Notes: generated from the letters alone by a model not told the origin. A stretch of DNA of 64,000 nt from Haemophilus parainfluenzae (GCF_003252755.1 NZ_QEPT01000002.1:248001-312000); one strand, 5' to 3'; positions 41,348 through 53,091 are shown, counted from the stretch's first letter. Numbers and translations: made by a program.

Positions 41348-41713
41348 AGGGGACATACTCATACTACACTCGGAAATGTAAAATTGGAAAAAGTAATTAA
41401 AGAATATGCAAACGGTGTTTATGAGACTAAAGTTTCTATTCCAAATCCTAGGGCTTTAAAAGACCCGAATGCGAAACCATTCTTAGAAAAAGCAGGTAGG
41501 GAAAAAGACCGTGTATCAACAATGTTTCCAAGATCTTGGACTCAGGATAGATTGAGGGTTGAATTGGAGCATGCATTTAAAAATGCTAGCAAAGTTCCTA
41601 GTACTAAGTCTAAGTGGAAAGGAGTGACAAAATCAGGAGTTGAAGTTCGTTGGTATGTTAAGGAAAATGGAAAAATCGACACTATTAATCCTAAGGCTCC
41701 TAGTTATAATTAG
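41348..41713 (+). pseudogene. Start-less EndoU-type toxin C-terminal cassette
   Basis: The frame opens after TAA at 41345-41347 and reads GHTHTTLGNVKLEKVI, then NGVYETKV and VSTMFPRSWTQDRL. The GVTKSGVEVRWYV segment follows near the end. This order is characteristic of bacterial EndoU nuclease domains carried at the C-terminus of CdiA and MafB toxins. The GGHT-type His motif sits at the very start, so the upstream catalytic His region and any start codon are absent; only a TTG at 41384 is in frame. It is therefore a silent or donor cassette rather than a working toxin. The immunity gene follows after 9 nt. Confidence 0.7.
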
Positions 41714-41722
41714 GAAAAGTAT

Positions 41723-42130
41723 ATGAAATTATTATTTAAGTTTGATGATTCAAGTTTTTATAAATCAACTTGTGTGTTTTTAAATGATGAAAATCACTCC
41801 TGGAGAGATGAATATGTACGTATATATTTAGATACTTTAAAATTTGATAGTAGTATCAAATTAGCTGATTTATCTATAAATAAAGATTATGTTAGTACGG
41901 ATGTGATGGATGCAGTAATAGATAAAGATAAGGTATATTTGGGATTTTCCTTGTATTTACCCGAAGATAGACCAGCAGATTATAATCCTAGTGAGGAAAA
42001 GTATTATATTGTAGATAGAGAGGAATTAACGTATTTAGCTAGACGGTGGTATCGTTTCATTCAAAGACCTGTAGAGTTAAAGCAGCCAGATTACCAAGAA
42101 ATTATTGATTCAGAGGATGCTTATAAATAA
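41723..42130 (+). CDS. Putative EndoU immunity protein
   Basis: A 135-aa acidic soluble protein starting MKLLFKFDDSSFYKSTCVFL. It lies 9 nt after the EndoU cassette and has an AGGAAAAG site, the position of the cognate immunity gene in CdiA/CdiI and MafB/MafI loci. I do not recognise its family. It would protect against an EndoU toxin delivered by sister cells; this is inference from position. Confidence 0.65.
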   Translation: MKLLFKFDDSSFYKSTCVFLNDENHSWRDEYVRIYLDTLKFDSSIKLADLSINKDYVSTDVMDAVIDKDKVYLGFSLYLPEDRPADYNPSEEKYYIVDREELTYLARRWYRFIQRPVELKQPDYQEIIDSEDAYK

Positions 42131-42190
42131 GCGTGAGTTATGGAAGCTCCTTCTACCTGCAGAAGGAATCATAACAACAGTTAAAATTGA

Positions 42191-42229
42191 AGTACGGTTA
42201 AAAATTGTTATGTTTTTAACCGCACTTTA
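42191..42229 (+). terminator. Terminator at the end of the toxin/immunity island
   Basis: AGTACGGTTAAAAA (42191-42204) and TTTTTAACCGCACT (42213-42226) with one A-C mismatch, in a degenerate uptake-signal copy. A short T-rich tail follows. Confidence 0.75.
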
Positions 42230-42319
42230 TTTTCAGCCATTTAGCTTAAGTTTTTTGCGATTTTTGTCAAAATATGCTACTTTTTACACAGTCAATCCGA
42301 CAGTAACACATTTAATTTT

Positions 42320-43216
42320 ATGAACGAAGAACATTCGAGTAATCAAACTGAAACAACTAAAAAATCTTTTTTTCAATCGCTTATTGGCCGCTTTTTCCAA
42401 GGTGAGCTGAAAAACCGTGAAGAACTCGTGGAAGTGATTCGCGATTCAGAACAAAACGATTTAATTGATCAAAACACTCGCGAGATGATTGAAGGGGTAA
42501 TGGAAATCGCCGAGCTTCGTGTGCGCGATATCATGATTCCTCGCTCGCAAATCGTATTTATTGAATCGAATCAAGATCTCGATGCCTGTTTGAATACGAT
42601 TATTGAATCCGCTCACTCTCGTTTTCCTGTGATTGCAGATACGGATGACCGCGATAATATTGAAGGGATTTTGCACGCGAAAGATTTGCTTAAGTTTTTA
42701 CGTGAAGATGCAGAAGAATTCGAGCTTTCCAAGTTGTTACGTCCAGTTGTGATTGTGCCGGAAAGTAAACGTGTCGATCGTATGTTAAAAGAGTTTCGTT
42801 CTGAACGTTTCCACATGGCGATTGTGGTGGATGAGTTTGGAGCTGTATCAGGTTTGGTGACCATTGAAGACATTCTCGAACAAATTGTGGGTGATATTGA
42901 AGACGAATTTGATGAGGAAGATGTCGCAGATATTCGTCAGCTTTCTCGTCATACTTATGCGGTGCGTGCACTAACAGATATTGATGATTTTAATGCGCAA
43001 TTCAACACGCATTTTGATGATGAAGAAGTGGATACTATTGGCGGTTTAATCATGCAAGCCTTTGGGTATTTGCCTAAGCGTGGTGAAGAAATCACGTTAG
43101 AAAATATTCAATTTAAAGTGACCTCTGCCGATAGCCGTCGTTTAATTCAGGTGCGTGTAACTGTGCAGGATGAACATTTATCGGATATGGAAGGCGTGGA
43201 AGAACAAGCTGAATAA
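42320..43216 (+). CDS. corC: CorC-type CBS-domain protein
   Basis: Soluble 298-aa member of the HlyC/CorC family linked to Mg2+/Co2+ efflux. It has two CBS domains ([14 protein letters not shown]... and [23 protein letters not shown]) and a C-terminal transporter-associated domain. The DUF21 membrane part of larger relatives is absent, as in E. coli CorC. lnt follows, a pairing common in gamma-proteobacteria. Confidence 0.93.
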   Translation: MNEEHSSNQTETTKKSFFQSLIGRFFQGELKNREELVEVIRDSEQNDLIDQNTREMIEGVMEIAELRVRDIMIPRSQIVFIESNQDLDACLNTIIESAHSRFPVIADTDDRDNIEGILHAKDLLKFLREDAEEFELSKLLRPVVIVPESKRVDRMLKEFRSERFHMAIVVDEFGAVSGLVTIEDILEQIVGDIEDEFDEEDVADIRQLSRHTYAVRALTDIDDFNAQFNTHFDDEEVDTIGGLIMQAFGYLPKRGEEITLENIQFKVTSADSRRLIQVRVTVQDEHLSDMEGVEEQAE

Positions 43217-43242
43217 GGCATATCGTTTCGCTGTATTCTAAG

Positions 43243-43276
43243 CCCCCTCTTTGCTAAAGAGGGGGAATATTTTTTT
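43243..43276 (+). terminator. Terminator between corC and lnt
   Basis: CCCCCTCTTT (43243-43252) and AAAGAGGGGG (43256-43265) with a 3-nt loop, then AATATTTTTTT. Confidence 0.85.
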
Positions 43277-43281
43277 ATAGT

Positions 43282-44823
43282 ATGGATAAAATGAATAAAT
43301 TAGTGATTTATCTTATTGCCCTGATTTCTGGTGTGATTGGCGTATTTGCCTTTTCACCGTTTGATTATTGGGGATTGGCCTATGTATCCTTAGGCGGATT
43401 GCTGTTTGTGGCGAAAAATGCCCAAAAATCAACCGCACTTTTGGCCACTTTTTTGTGGTCGATGGGCTTTTTCTGTTTTGGTGTCAGTTGGTTAAATGTC
43501 AGTATTCATCAATTTGGTGGGGCATCCCTTGGCGTGAGCTATCTCTTGGTGGGCTTACTTTCTGCTTACCTTGCACTTTATCCAATGCTTTTCACTTATT
43601 TAGTGCAATGTTTTAAGGTGCAAAGTGCGGTCATTTTTGCCGCGATTTGGACATTGACTGAATTCTTGCGTGGATGGGTGTTTACCGGTTTTCCGTGGCT
43701 ACAATTTGGTTATACCCAAATCGACAGTCCATTTTTCGGCATCGCCCCGATCTTTGGTGTCACGGGGCTAACATTTTTTACCGTTTGGGCAAGTGCGGTC
43801 ATTTTTAATCTTGTTTTTTCACTATCGAAAAAACAATGGAATTTAGTCGGTGTTAATGTATTGCTATTATTGGTTGTGGGTGGATTAAGTGCTTATGCCG
43901 GTAAGGTGAATTTTGTCCAACCAAAAGAAGAGAAAGGTCTCACCGTTACACTTGCACAAGGTAACATTGAGCAAAATTTAAAATGGGATCCTGAATATCT
44001 TTATGCCACGGTAGATATCTATCAAAAACAAATTTTGGCACATTTAGGCAAGTCTGATTTGATTATTTTGCCTGAGTCGGCATTGCCAACTTTGGAAAAT
44101 GCGATTACGCCATTTTTTGAAGCCTTAGATAAAGTCGCAAAAGAGAAAAACACGGAAGTGATGATTGGCACCGTGTATCGTGATGAGCAAAGCGGTAAAT
44201 TATTAAATTCCATTGTGACAGCAGGGAATCCTGATTTTCCTTATGAGTTGATGACAAAAAATCGTTATAGCAAATATCATCTCGTGCCATTTGGTGAGTA
44301 CGTGCCATTAGAAAGTTTGTTGCGTCCACTTAATTCTGTATTTAATTTGCCAATGTCTGCGTTCCAAAGTGGCGATGCGGTACAGCCATCATTTATGGCA
44401 AAACAACATGCTTTTGCACCGGCTATTTGTTATGAAATTATTTTCGGTGAGCAACTTCGTGAAAATCTGAAAAAAGAGACGGATTATTTGCTGACTATTT
44501 CCAATGATGCGTGGTTTGGCGACAGCATCGGCCCTTGGCAGCATTTACAAATGGCTAGAATGCGGGCGCTTGAATTAGGCAAACCATTAATTCGGGCAAC
44601 TAATACAGGTATTTCAGTGTTTATTGATGCAAAAGGCAAGATTGAAGCGCAAGCACCGCAATTTGAGGAAACTACACTGACACATAAAATGGTGCCAACA
44701 GAAGGCAAAACGCCTTATGCGGCACTGGGTAATTTACCTATTTATGTGTTGTCATTGATTTTTGTGTTATTACGTGGCTTCACGACGTTATTAAAACGCC
44801 ACTTGAACCTTTCACAAAAATAG
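43282..44823 (+). CDS. lnt: Apolipoprotein N-acyltransferase
   Basis: Adds the third acyl chain to lipoproteins at the inner membrane. The 513-aa protein has about 8 helices and a periplasmic nitrilase domain with the Glu in ILPESALPTLE, the Lys in NRYSKYHLVPFGEYVP and the catalytic Cys in APAICYEIIFGEQ. The start is uncertain: ATG 43282 and ATG 43291 are both possible and neither has a good ribosome site. Confidence 0.95.
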   Translation: MDKMNKLVIYLIALISGVIGVFAFSPFDYWGLAYVSLGGLLFVAKNAQKSTALLATFLWSMGFFCFGVSWLNVSIHQFGGASLGVSYLLVGLLSAYLALYPMLFTYLVQCFKVQSAVIFAAIWTLTEFLRGWVFTGFPWLQFGYTQIDSPFFGIAPIFGVTGLTFFTVWASAVIFNLVFSLSKKQWNLVGVNVLLLLVVGGLSAYAGKVNFVQPKEEKGLTVTLAQGNIEQNLKWDPEYLYATVDIYQKQILAHLGKSDLIILPESALPTLENAITPFFEALDKVAKEKNTEVMIGTVYRDEQSGKLLNSIVTAGNPDFPYELMTKNRYSKYHLVPFGEYVPLESLLRPLNSVFNLPMSAFQSGDAVQPSFMAKQHAFAPAICYEIIFGEQLRENLKKETDYLLTISNDAWFGDSIGPWQHLQMARMRALELGKPLIRATNTGISVFIDAKGKIEAQAPQFEETTLTHKMVPTEGKTPYAALGNLPIYVLSLIFVLLRGFTTLLKRHLNLSQK

Positions 44824-44895
44824 CAGTCAAAACGACCGCACTTTTTTAACGTGAGAGGAAAATAAATTTCCTCTTGTAAAACCAATGAGATTTTA

Positions 44896-45690
44896 ATGAA
44901 TAAAAATCTAATCGAAGTCAAAAACCTGACCTTTAAACGAGGTGAGCGTGTGATTTACGATAACCTGAATTTGAAAGTCCAACAGGGTAAAATTACGGCC
45001 ATTATGGGGCCATCAGGGATCGGGAAAACCACGTTACTGAAATTAATCGGTGGTCAGTTATATCCTGAACAAGGCGAGATTTTGTTTGATGGACAAGATA
45101 TTTGTCATCTTTCAAATCGCGAGCTTTACGAAGTGCGTAAACGCATGGGAATGTTATTCCAATCAGGCGCATTATTTACGGATATTTCCACGTTTGATAA
45201 CGTGGCATTTCCGATTCGCGAGCATACCCGTTTGCCGGATAGTCTAATTCGTCAAATTGTGTTGATGAAATTAGAAGCAGTGGGCTTACGCGGTGCGGCA
45301 GATTTAATGCCTTCTGAGCTTTCTGGTGGGATGGCGCGTCGTGCCGCATTGGCGCGAGCGATTGCACTTGATCCGGATTTAATTATGTTTGATGAGCCGT
45401 TTACGGGGCAAGATCCAATCAGCATGGGCGTGATCGTGAGCTTAATTAAACGTTTGAATGAAGCACTGAATTTAACCTCTATTGTGGTTTCCCATGATGT
45501 GAATGAAATATTAAGCATTGCAGATTATGCCTATATCATTGCGGATAAACATGTGATTGCCGAAGGAACATCAGAACAACTGCTCGCGAGCCAAGATCCT
45601 CAAGTTGTGCAGTTCTTGAAAGGTGAAGCAGATGGTCCGGTAAAATTCCATTATCCGGCAGGTGATTATGTGGAGGAATTATTTAAATGA
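44896..45690 (+). CDS. mlaF: Phospholipid transport ATPase MlaF
   Basis: ATPase of the MlaFEDB complex that moves phospholipids between the envelope membranes. The 264-aa protein has Walker [17 protein letters not shown] signature [15 protein letters not shown] and Walker B LIMFDEPF. Its stop overlaps the mlaE start (ATGA). Confidence 0.96.
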   Translation: MNKNLIEVKNLTFKRGERVIYDNLNLKVQQGKITAIMGPSGIGKTTLLKLIGGQLYPEQGEILFDGQDICHLSNRELYEVRKRMGMLFQSGALFTDISTFDNVAFPIREHTRLPDSLIRQIVLMKLEAVGLRGAADLMPSELSGGMARRAALARAIALDPDLIMFDEPFTGQDPISMGVIVSLIKRLNEALNLTSIVVSHDVNEILSIADYAYIIADKHVIAEGTSEQLLASQDPQVVQFLKGEADGPVKFHYPAGDYVEELFK

Positions 45691-46472
45691 TTGTTGATAT
45701 GATTTCTTCACTTGGACGAAGCGTAATCAAATTTTTCCGCGCATTAGGCCGCTCAGGCTTTATGTTGTTCGGTGCGCTCGTAGGTAAACCGCAAGTTCGT
45801 AAACATTTTCCTTTATTAGTGAAACAGTTACACGTATTAGGTGTACAGTCTTTATTAATTATCCTGCTTTCAGGTTTATTTATTGGAATGGTGTTGGGCT
45901 TACAAGGTTATGTGGTCTTAGTTGATTTTTCAGCAGAAACCAGCCTTGGACAACTTGTAGCGCTGTCTTTATTACGTGAATTAGGCCCAGTAGTGACCGC
46001 ACTTTTATTTGCGGGTCGTGCAGGTTCAGCGTTAACGGCTGAAATTGGCTTAATGAAAGCCACAGAACAACTTTCCAGCCTTGAAATGATGGCAGTCGAC
46101 CCATTACGTCGAGTGATTGCACCGCGTTTTTGGGCGGGCTTGATTGCAATGCCAATTCTTGCGCTTCTCTTTACCGCGATTGGTATTTGGGGCGGTGCGC
46201 TTGTTGGTGTAGATTGGAAAGGTGTCGATGCAGGTAGCTTCTGGTCAGTGATGCAAAATGCCGTCAGCTGGAGCTATGACATTTTAAATGGATTTATTAA
46301 AAGCGTATTTTTCGCCATTGCAGTGGTGTGGATTGCGTTATTCAATGGTTATGATTGTATTCCAACATCTGAAGGTATCAGTCAAGCCACAACCAGAACG
46401 GTTGTCCACGCATCACTTGTGGTACTTGGGCTCGATTTCATCTTAACTGCTATTATGTTTGGGGCAGGTTAA
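45687..46472 (+). CDS. mlaE: Phospholipid transport permease MlaE
   Basis: Inner-membrane permease of the Mla system, 261 aa. The MlaE family motif [25 protein letters not shown] region and the [20 protein letters not shown] loop are clear. It overlaps mlaF by 4 nt. Confidence 0.96.
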   Translation: MIVDMISSLGRSVIKFFRALGRSGFMLFGALVGKPQVRKHFPLLVKQLHVLGVQSLLIILLSGLFIGMVLGLQGYVVLVDFSAETSLGQLVALSLLRELGPVVTALLFAGRAGSALTAEIGLMKATEQLSSLEMMAVDPLRRVIAPRFWAGLIAMPILALLFTAIGIWGGALVGVDWKGVDAGSFWSVMQNAVSWSYDILNGFIKSVFFAIAVVWIALFNGYDCIPTSEGISQATTRTVVHASLVVLGLDFILTAIMFGAG

Positions 46473-46484
46473 TAGGGTATTTTT

Positions 46485-46991
46485 ATGAGACAAACAATTA
46501 AATATGAATTTTGGGTAGGCTTATTTTTACTACTCGGTATCGCAGCGTTAGTATTTCTAGGCTTACGTGTAGCAAATGTGCAAGGTTTTGGTGAAACAAA
46601 ATCTTACACAGTCACTGCAACTTTTGACAATATTGGTGGACTAAAGATCCGTGCGCCACTTAAGCTAGGAGGAGTGGTAATCGGTCGTGTTTCTGATATT
46701 ACGTTAGATGAAAAATCTTACTTGCCAAAAGTAAGCATTGCGATTAATGAAGAATATAAAGAAATTCCGGAAAACAGTTCGTTATCGATCAAAACATCGG
46801 GATTATTGGGCGAGCAATATATCGCCTTAACAATGGGCTTTGATGATGGTGAAACCGCGATGTTAAAAAACGGTAGCCAAATTCAAGACACAAAATCCGC
46901 AATGGTATTGGAAGATTTAATCGGCCAGTTCCTTTACGGTGATAAAAAAGCAGACGGTAATGCTGACAAAGCAGAATTAGATGTAAAATAA
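46485..46991 (+). CDS. mlaD: MCE-domain phospholipid-binding protein MlaD
   Basis: Membrane-anchored periplasmic MCE-domain protein that forms a hexameric lipid tunnel. The 168-aa protein has one N-terminal helix (YEFWVGLFLLLGIAALVFLG). The MCE core is FDNIGGLKIRAPLKLGGVVIG and the TSGLLGEQYIALT segment. Confidence 0.96.
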   Translation: MRQTIKYEFWVGLFLLLGIAALVFLGLRVANVQGFGETKSYTVTATFDNIGGLKIRAPLKLGGVVIGRVSDITLDEKSYLPKVSIAINEEYKEIPENSSLSIKTSGLLGEQYIALTMGFDDGETAMLKNGSQIQDTKSAMVLEDLIGQFLYGDKKADGNADKAELDVK

Positions 46992-47012
46992 TAATCTTTA
47001 TTTAGGAGATTT

Positions 47013-47660
47013 ATGATGAAATTTACTCAGTTTAAAAAATGGTTTAGCGTAATGGCATTTGCAGTGACAGCACTTTTTGTGACTCAAACTGTACGTGCAG
47101 AAACGAGCCCTTATGTGTTGATGCAACAAGCATCAGATAAGTTATTTGCCGATATCAAAAACAATCAGGCAAAAATTAAAAAGGATCCAAACTATTTACG
47201 TACTATCGTGCGTAACGATTTATTACCTTACGTGCAAGTAAACTATGCAGGTTCTTTGGTGTTAGGTTCACACTTTAAATCAACCACACCAGAACAACGT
47301 GAAAAATTCTTTAAAGCATTCAGCGATTTTATCGAACAAGCTTATGCACAAGTATTAACCGCTTATACCGATCAAAATATTCAAATTGAACCGGCTAAAG
47401 AAGTGGGCGACAAAAACCTTGTAAGCATTCGTGTAAACATCATGCAAAATAGTGGACAAGCGCCAATCAAATTAGATTTCAAATGGCGTAAAAACAGCAA
47501 AACCGGTGAATGGCAAGCTTATGACATGGTTGCAGAAGGCGTGAGCATGGTTGTCACCAAACAAAACGAATGGAGTGGCATCTTACGTCAACAAGGTATT
47601 GAGGCATTAACAGCTCAAATTCAAAAATCTGCCGCAGCACCTGTGACATTGAGCAAATAA
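47013..47660 (+). CDS. mlaC: Periplasmic phospholipid shuttle MlaC
   Basis: Soluble carrier between the outer-membrane MlaA complex and MlaFEDB. The 215-aa precursor has a signal peptide ending TVRA (about residue 29). Tandem ATG codons at 47013 and 47016 follow AGGAGAT. The NDLLPYVQVNYAGSLVLG segment fits the MlaC/Tol-Tol-Ttg2 family. Confidence 0.95.
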   Translation: MMKFTQFKKWFSVMAFAVTALFVTQTVRAETSPYVLMQQASDKLFADIKNNQAKIKKDPNYLRTIVRNDLLPYVQVNYAGSLVLGSHFKSTTPEQREKFFKAFSDFIEQAYAQVLTAYTDQNIQIEPAKEVGDKNLVSIRVNIMQNSGQAPIKLDFKWRKNSKTGEWQAYDMVAEGVSMVVTKQNEWSGILRQQGIEALTAQIQKSAAAPVTLSK

Positions 47661-47664
47661 GCGA

Positions 47665-48000
47665 ATGACTGCGTTAAAGTGGGATTTAATCCAAAATAAT
47701 GATAAGATAGCTCTCCAATTATCGGGGGAGCTATCCCGCAACACGTTGTTACCATTATGGCAGCAACGTGCTTCTTTTTTATCAGAAAAGCTAGCGAATC
47801 AAAGTATCATTGAATTTGATTTAACGAATATTAAACGAATTGATTCTGCTGGTTTTGCATTATTGTGCGATTTTCTACATGATAGTGAGCAGTTACCAAA
47901 TAAAAAAGTGCGGTTGATAAATCCGCCGGAACAGTTATTAACCCTTGCTGATTTAGTGAATTTATCTCATTGGATTGGCACTTTTATTGATCATCATTAA
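47665..48000 (+). CDS. mlaB: STAS-domain protein MlaB
   Basis: Small cytosolic STAS protein, 111 aa, that binds and supports MlaF. The conserved IKRIDSAGFALLCDFL segment carries the Ser that is typically critical in STAS proteins. It starts 4 nt after mlaC and contains an uptake signal in coding sequence. Confidence 0.9.
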   Translation: MTALKWDLIQNNDKIALQLSGELSRNTLLPLWQQRASFLSEKLANQSIIEFDLTNIKRIDSAGFALLCDFLHDSEQLPNKKVRLINPPEQLLTLADLVNLSHWIGTFIDHH

Positions 48001-48013
48001 AACGGAAATCCTA

Positions 48014-49560
<1,547 letters not shown>

Positions 49561-49574
49561 TTAAATCCAGATAA

Positions 49575-49607
49575 AAAAGAGCGGTCAATTTTGACCGCTT
49601 TTTTATT
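49575..49607. terminator. Terminator between murA and yggS
   Basis: AGCGGTCAA (49580-49588) and TTGACCGCT (49591-49599), then T6. A-rich sequence on the left side makes it plausible for both convergent genes. Confidence 0.82.
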
Positions 49608-49616
49608 TTCTATTCA

Positions 49617-50321
49617 TTATTTTTTCGAATAATCTCTCGCCCCAAAAATGGCTGTGCCAATACGCACCATGGTCGAGCCACATTTAATGGCAGTTTGCAT
49701 GTCATCGGTCATCCCCATAGAAAGCGTATCAATTTGCTGATGAGGGAAAGCGACTTTAAGCTGCTCAAATAATTGTTCCATTTGGCTAAAGGCCGCTTCT
49801 TGTTCAGCAACATTATCTGTTGGAGCAGGGATCGCCATTAATCCACGCAAACGTAAGTGCGGTAGATTTTCGATGTGTTTTGCAAGCTCAATCATTTCAC
49901 TCGGTTGAATACCTGATTTACTCGCTTCATCACTGATATTAATTTGAATCAAAACATTCAAAGAGGCTTTATTCGCAGGACGTTGTTCGTTTAAACGATC
50001 AGCAATTTTGGCACGTTCTAACGTTTGCATCCAATCGAAATGTTCTGCTACAAGACGGGTTTTATTAGATTGCAATGGGCCAATAAAATGCCATTCAAGT
50101 TGAATATTCTGTGCTTCGAAATACTGAATTTTATCTACGCCCTCTTGAACATAGTTTTCCCCAAATGCTTTTTGTCCGGCTTGATAGGCTTCTAAAATCG
50201 CTTCATTGGGTTTAGTTTTAGAAACGGCTAATAAAGTGACCGCACTTTCAGGACGATGAGCAAGTTGAGTGGAGACTTGAATTTTTTGATGGATGGTTTC
50301 GAGTGCTTGTTGAATTGTCAT
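49617..50321 (-). CDS. yggS: PLP homeostasis protein, YggS family
   Basis: Single-domain alanine-racemase-like PLP-binding protein involved in vitamin B6 and amino-acid balance. The PLP Lys lies in LLAVSKTKPNEAI. The GENYVQEGVDKI and GMTDDMQTAIKCGSTMVRIG motifs are typical. The start is set at ATG 50321 because AGGAAGG lies 5 nt upstream; ATG 50324 directly before it is the alternative. That gives 234 aa. Confidence 0.94.
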   Translation of the reverse strand: MTIQQALETIHQKIQVSTQLAHRPESAVTLLAVSKTKPNEAILEAYQAGQKAFGENYVQEGVDKIQYFEAQNIQLEWHFIGPLQSNKTRLVAEHFDWMQTLERAKIADRLNEQRPANKASLNVLIQINISDEASKSGIQPSEMIELAKHIENLPHLRLRGLMAIPAPTDNVAEQEAAFSQMEQLFEQLKVAFPHQQIDTLSMGMTDDMQTAIKCGSTMVRIGTAIFGARDYSKK

Positions 50322-50471
50322 CATTTCCTTCCTGACCAATATGAAACTCTCTTCATTCTACACCAAAGCGATGATTTTTAGAAAAAATCTTCACTTTTTT
50401 GATTTTGTGTTTGACAAGCCCGCGCTTTTTCGGTATTTCTAATCACATCTTTTTTTCAAGCTTAAAACACC

Positions 50472-50543
50472 ATGAAAAATAACCGCACTTTCACGATTAC
50501 CACCATTATTATGACCATTACGACAATTAATGGGGCGGGTTAG
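50472..50543 (+). CDS. thrL: Threonine operon leader peptide
   Basis: 23-codon leader with 7 Thr and 5 Ile codons, in the order RTFTITTIIMTITTI. It is the ribosome-stalling sensor for Thr/Ile supply. It ends 22 nt before the attenuator stem. An uptake signal (ACCGCACTT, 50482-50490) is embedded in the codons for NRTF. Confidence 0.93.
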   Translation: MKNNRTFTITTIIMTITTINGAG

Positions 50544-50597
50544 TGCGTAGCAAACAGGATCAGGAAAACCCGCATTCAGTCTAGTGCGGGTTTTTTA
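50535..50597 (+). promoter_or_regulatory. Threonine operon attenuator
   Basis: Terminator stem: AAACCCGCA (50566-50574) with TGCGGGTTT (50585-50593), then T3. Antiterminator: GCGGGTT at 50535-50541 can pair with the same AACCCGC (50567-50573). The first element lies at the thrL stop. A ribosome stalled upstream in Thr/Ile codons leaves it free, while one reaching the stop covers it. The two pairings are mutually exclusive. Confidence 0.88.
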
Positions 50598-50631
50598 ATA
50601 TTTAAAAATCACAACATCTGAGGATATTATC

Positions 50632-53079
50632 ATGCGCGTATTAAAATTTGGTGGCACTTCATTAGCCAACCCAGAGCGTTTCTCGCAAGCAGCTCAATTA
50701 ATCGAAAAAGCTCATTTAGAAGAACAAGCAGCCGGTGTGTTATCCGCTCCTGCTAAAATTACTAATCATCTTGTCGCCCTCTCTGAAAAAGCCGCATTAA
50801 ACCAACCAACCGATACCCACTTTAACGAAGCCATTGAAATTTTCTATAACATCATTAATGGTTTACACGCTGAAAATAATAAATTTGATCTTGCGGGGAC
50901 TAAAGCCCTCATTGATGCAGAATTTGCTCAAATTAAAGGATTACTAGAAGAAATCCGCCAAGCTGGCAAAGTAGAAGATAAAGTTAAGGCGACCATTGAC
51001 TGCCGTGGTGAGAAATTATCGATTGCCATGATGAAAGCGTGGTTTGAAGCACGTGGATACAGTGTTCACATTGTTGATCCGGTTAAGCAATTATTAGCAC
51101 AAGGCGGTTACTTAGAATCTTCAGTTGATATTGATGAATCGACAAAACGCGTTGATGCGAAAAGTATCGGTAAAGATAAGGTTGTTTTAATGGCAGGTTT
51201 TACCGCATGTAATGATAAAGGTGAATTAGTACTATTAGGTCGCAACGGTTCTGACTATTCAGCGGCCTGTTTAGCGGCTTGTTTAGATGCGTCTGTTTGT
51301 GAAATTTGGACTGATGTGGATGGCGTTTATACGTGTGACCCTCGTTTAGTGCCAGATGCTCGTTTATTACCAAGCCTTTCTTATCGTGAAGCAATGGAGC
51401 TTTCTTATTTTGGTGCGAAAGTGATCCATCCACGTACAATTGGTCCATTATTACCAAAACAAATCCCTTGTGTGATTAAAAACACTGGTAATTCATCTGC
51501 GCCTGGTTCAATAATTGATGGTCATGTGAAATCTGAAGGGTTACAAGTGAAAGGGATCACTAACCTTGATAACGTAGCAATGTTCAATGTTTCAGGGCCT
51601 GGTATGCAAGGTATGGTAGGGATGGCTGCTCGTGTCTTCTCAGCTATGTCAAAAGCAGGGATTTCAGTTATTTTAATCACTCAATCTTCTTCTGAATACA
51701 GCATTAGTTTCTGTGTGCCAGTGAAATCCGCAGATGCAGCGAAAGCGATTTTAGAACAAGAATTTGCGACAGAATTAAAAGCCCATGACTTAGAGCCTAT
51801 TGAAGTAGCAAAAGATCTTTCCATTATCTCTGTTGTGGGTGATGGTATGAAACAAGCTAAGGGTATCGCAGCTCGTTTCTTCTCTGCATTGGCTCAAGCG
51901 AATATTAGCTTAGTGGCAATTGCACAAGGTTCTTCTGAGCGTTCAATTTCAGCGGTAGTGGCGCAAAATAAAGCGATTGAAGCCGTGAAAGCCACTCACC
52001 AAGCGCTTTTTAATAACAAAAAAGTTGTTGATATGTTTCTAGTAGGCGTCGGTGGTGTTGGTGGTGAGCTAATTGAACAAATTAAACACCAAAAAGAATA
52101 CCTCGCAAAGAAGGACATTGAAATCCGTGTTTGTGCCTTAGCGAATTCAACAAAAATGCTTTTGGATGAAAACGGGTTGAATTTAGATAATTGGAAAGCG
52201 GATCTTGAAAATGCAACCCAACCTTCTGATTTCGATGTTTTGTTATCTTTCATTAAGTTGCATCACGTAGTGAACCCAGTCTTTGTTGATTGTACAACGG
52301 CTGAATCGGTCGCAGGGCTTTATGCACGAGCGTTAAAAGAAGGTTTCCACGTAGTAACCCCAAACAAAAAAGCGAATACTCGTGAATTAGCCTATTACCA
52401 CGAATTACGTCGTAATGCCCAAGCAAGCCAACATAAATTCTTATATGAAACCAACGTAGGGGCAGGCTTACCGGTTATTGAAAATTTACAGAACTTATTG
52501 GCAGCAGGTGATGAGCTTGAGTATTTTGAAGGCATTTTATCCGGCTCACTTTCTTTCATTTTTGGTAAATTAGAAGAGGGACTTTCTCTTTCAGAAGTGA
52601 CCGCACTTGCACGTGAAAAAGGGTTTACAGAACCAGATCCTCGTGATGATTTATCAGGACAAGATGTGGCACGTAAATTGCTTATTTTAGCGCGTGAAGC
52701 AGGGTTAGAACTTGAGCTTTCCGATGTAGAAGTTGAAGGAGTATTACTGAAAGGCTTCTCTGAAGGTAAATCTGCTGATGAATTTATGGCAATGTTGCCA
52801 CAATTAGATGCGGAATTTAAAGCACGCGTTGAAGCTGCGAAAGCAGAAGGCAAAGTATTGCGTTACGTAGGACAAATTAAAGATGGTCACTGCAAAGTAT
52901 CAATCATCGCTGTGGATCAAAATAATCCATTGTATAAGGTGAAAGATGGTGAAAATGCACTTGCATTCTACACTCGTTATTATCAACCAATTCCGTTGTT
53001 ATTACGTGGTTATGGTGCGGGTAACGCAGTGACAGCAGCCGGTATCTTTGCTGATATTTTAAGAACATTACACCACTAA
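50632..53079 (+). CDS. thrA: Bifunctional aspartokinase I / homoserine dehydrogenase I
   Basis: Catalyses the first and third steps of threonine synthesis. The 815-aa protein has an aspartokinase domain ([17 protein letters not shown]; residues 1-290), two ACT domains (about 310-460, [20 protein letters not shown]) and a homoserine dehydrogenase domain ([14 protein letters not shown] onward). It follows the attenuator. Confidence 0.98.
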   Translation: MRVLKFGGTSLANPERFSQAAQLIEKAHLEEQAAGVLSAPAKITNHLVALSEKAALNQPTDTHFNEAIEIFYNIINGLHAENNKFDLAGTKALIDAEFAQIKGLLEEIRQAGKVEDKVKATIDCRGEKLSIAMMKAWFEARGYSVHIVDPVKQLLAQGGYLESSVDIDESTKRVDAKSIGKDKVVLMAGFTACNDKGELVLLGRNGSDYSAACLAACLDASVCEIWTDVDGVYTCDPRLVPDARLLPSLSYREAMELSYFGAKVIHPRTIGPLLPKQIPCVIKNTGNSSAPGSIIDGHVKSEGLQVKGITNLDNVAMFNVSGPGMQGMVGMAARVFSAMSKAGISVILITQSSSEYSISFCVPVKSADAAKAILEQEFATELKAHDLEPIEVAKDLSIISVVGDGMKQAKGIAARFFSALAQANISLVAIAQGSSERSISAVVAQNKAIEAVKATHQALFNNKKVVDMFLVGVGGVGGELIEQIKHQKEYLAKKDIEIRVCALANSTKMLLDENGLNLDNWKADLENATQPSDFDVLLSFIKLHHVVNPVFVDCTTAESVAGLYARALKEGFHVVTPNKKANTRELAYYHELRRNAQASQHKFLYETNVGAGLPVIENLQNLLAAGDELEYFEGILSGSLSFIFGKLEEGLSLSEVTALAREKGFTEPDPRDDLSGQDVARKLLILAREAGLELELSDVEVEGVLLKGFSEGKSADEFMAMLPQLDAEFKARVEAAKAEGKVLRYVGQIKDGHCKVSIIAVDQNNPLYKVKDGENALAFYTRYYQPIPLLLRGYGAGNAVTAAGIFADILRTLHH

Positions 53080-53091
53080 AAGGGACATAAT

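Noticed and set aside
42105-42323. 72-aa frame between the EndoU immunity gene and corC
   Set aside because: It runs through a terminator hairpin and overlaps the corC start; composition is not protein-like.
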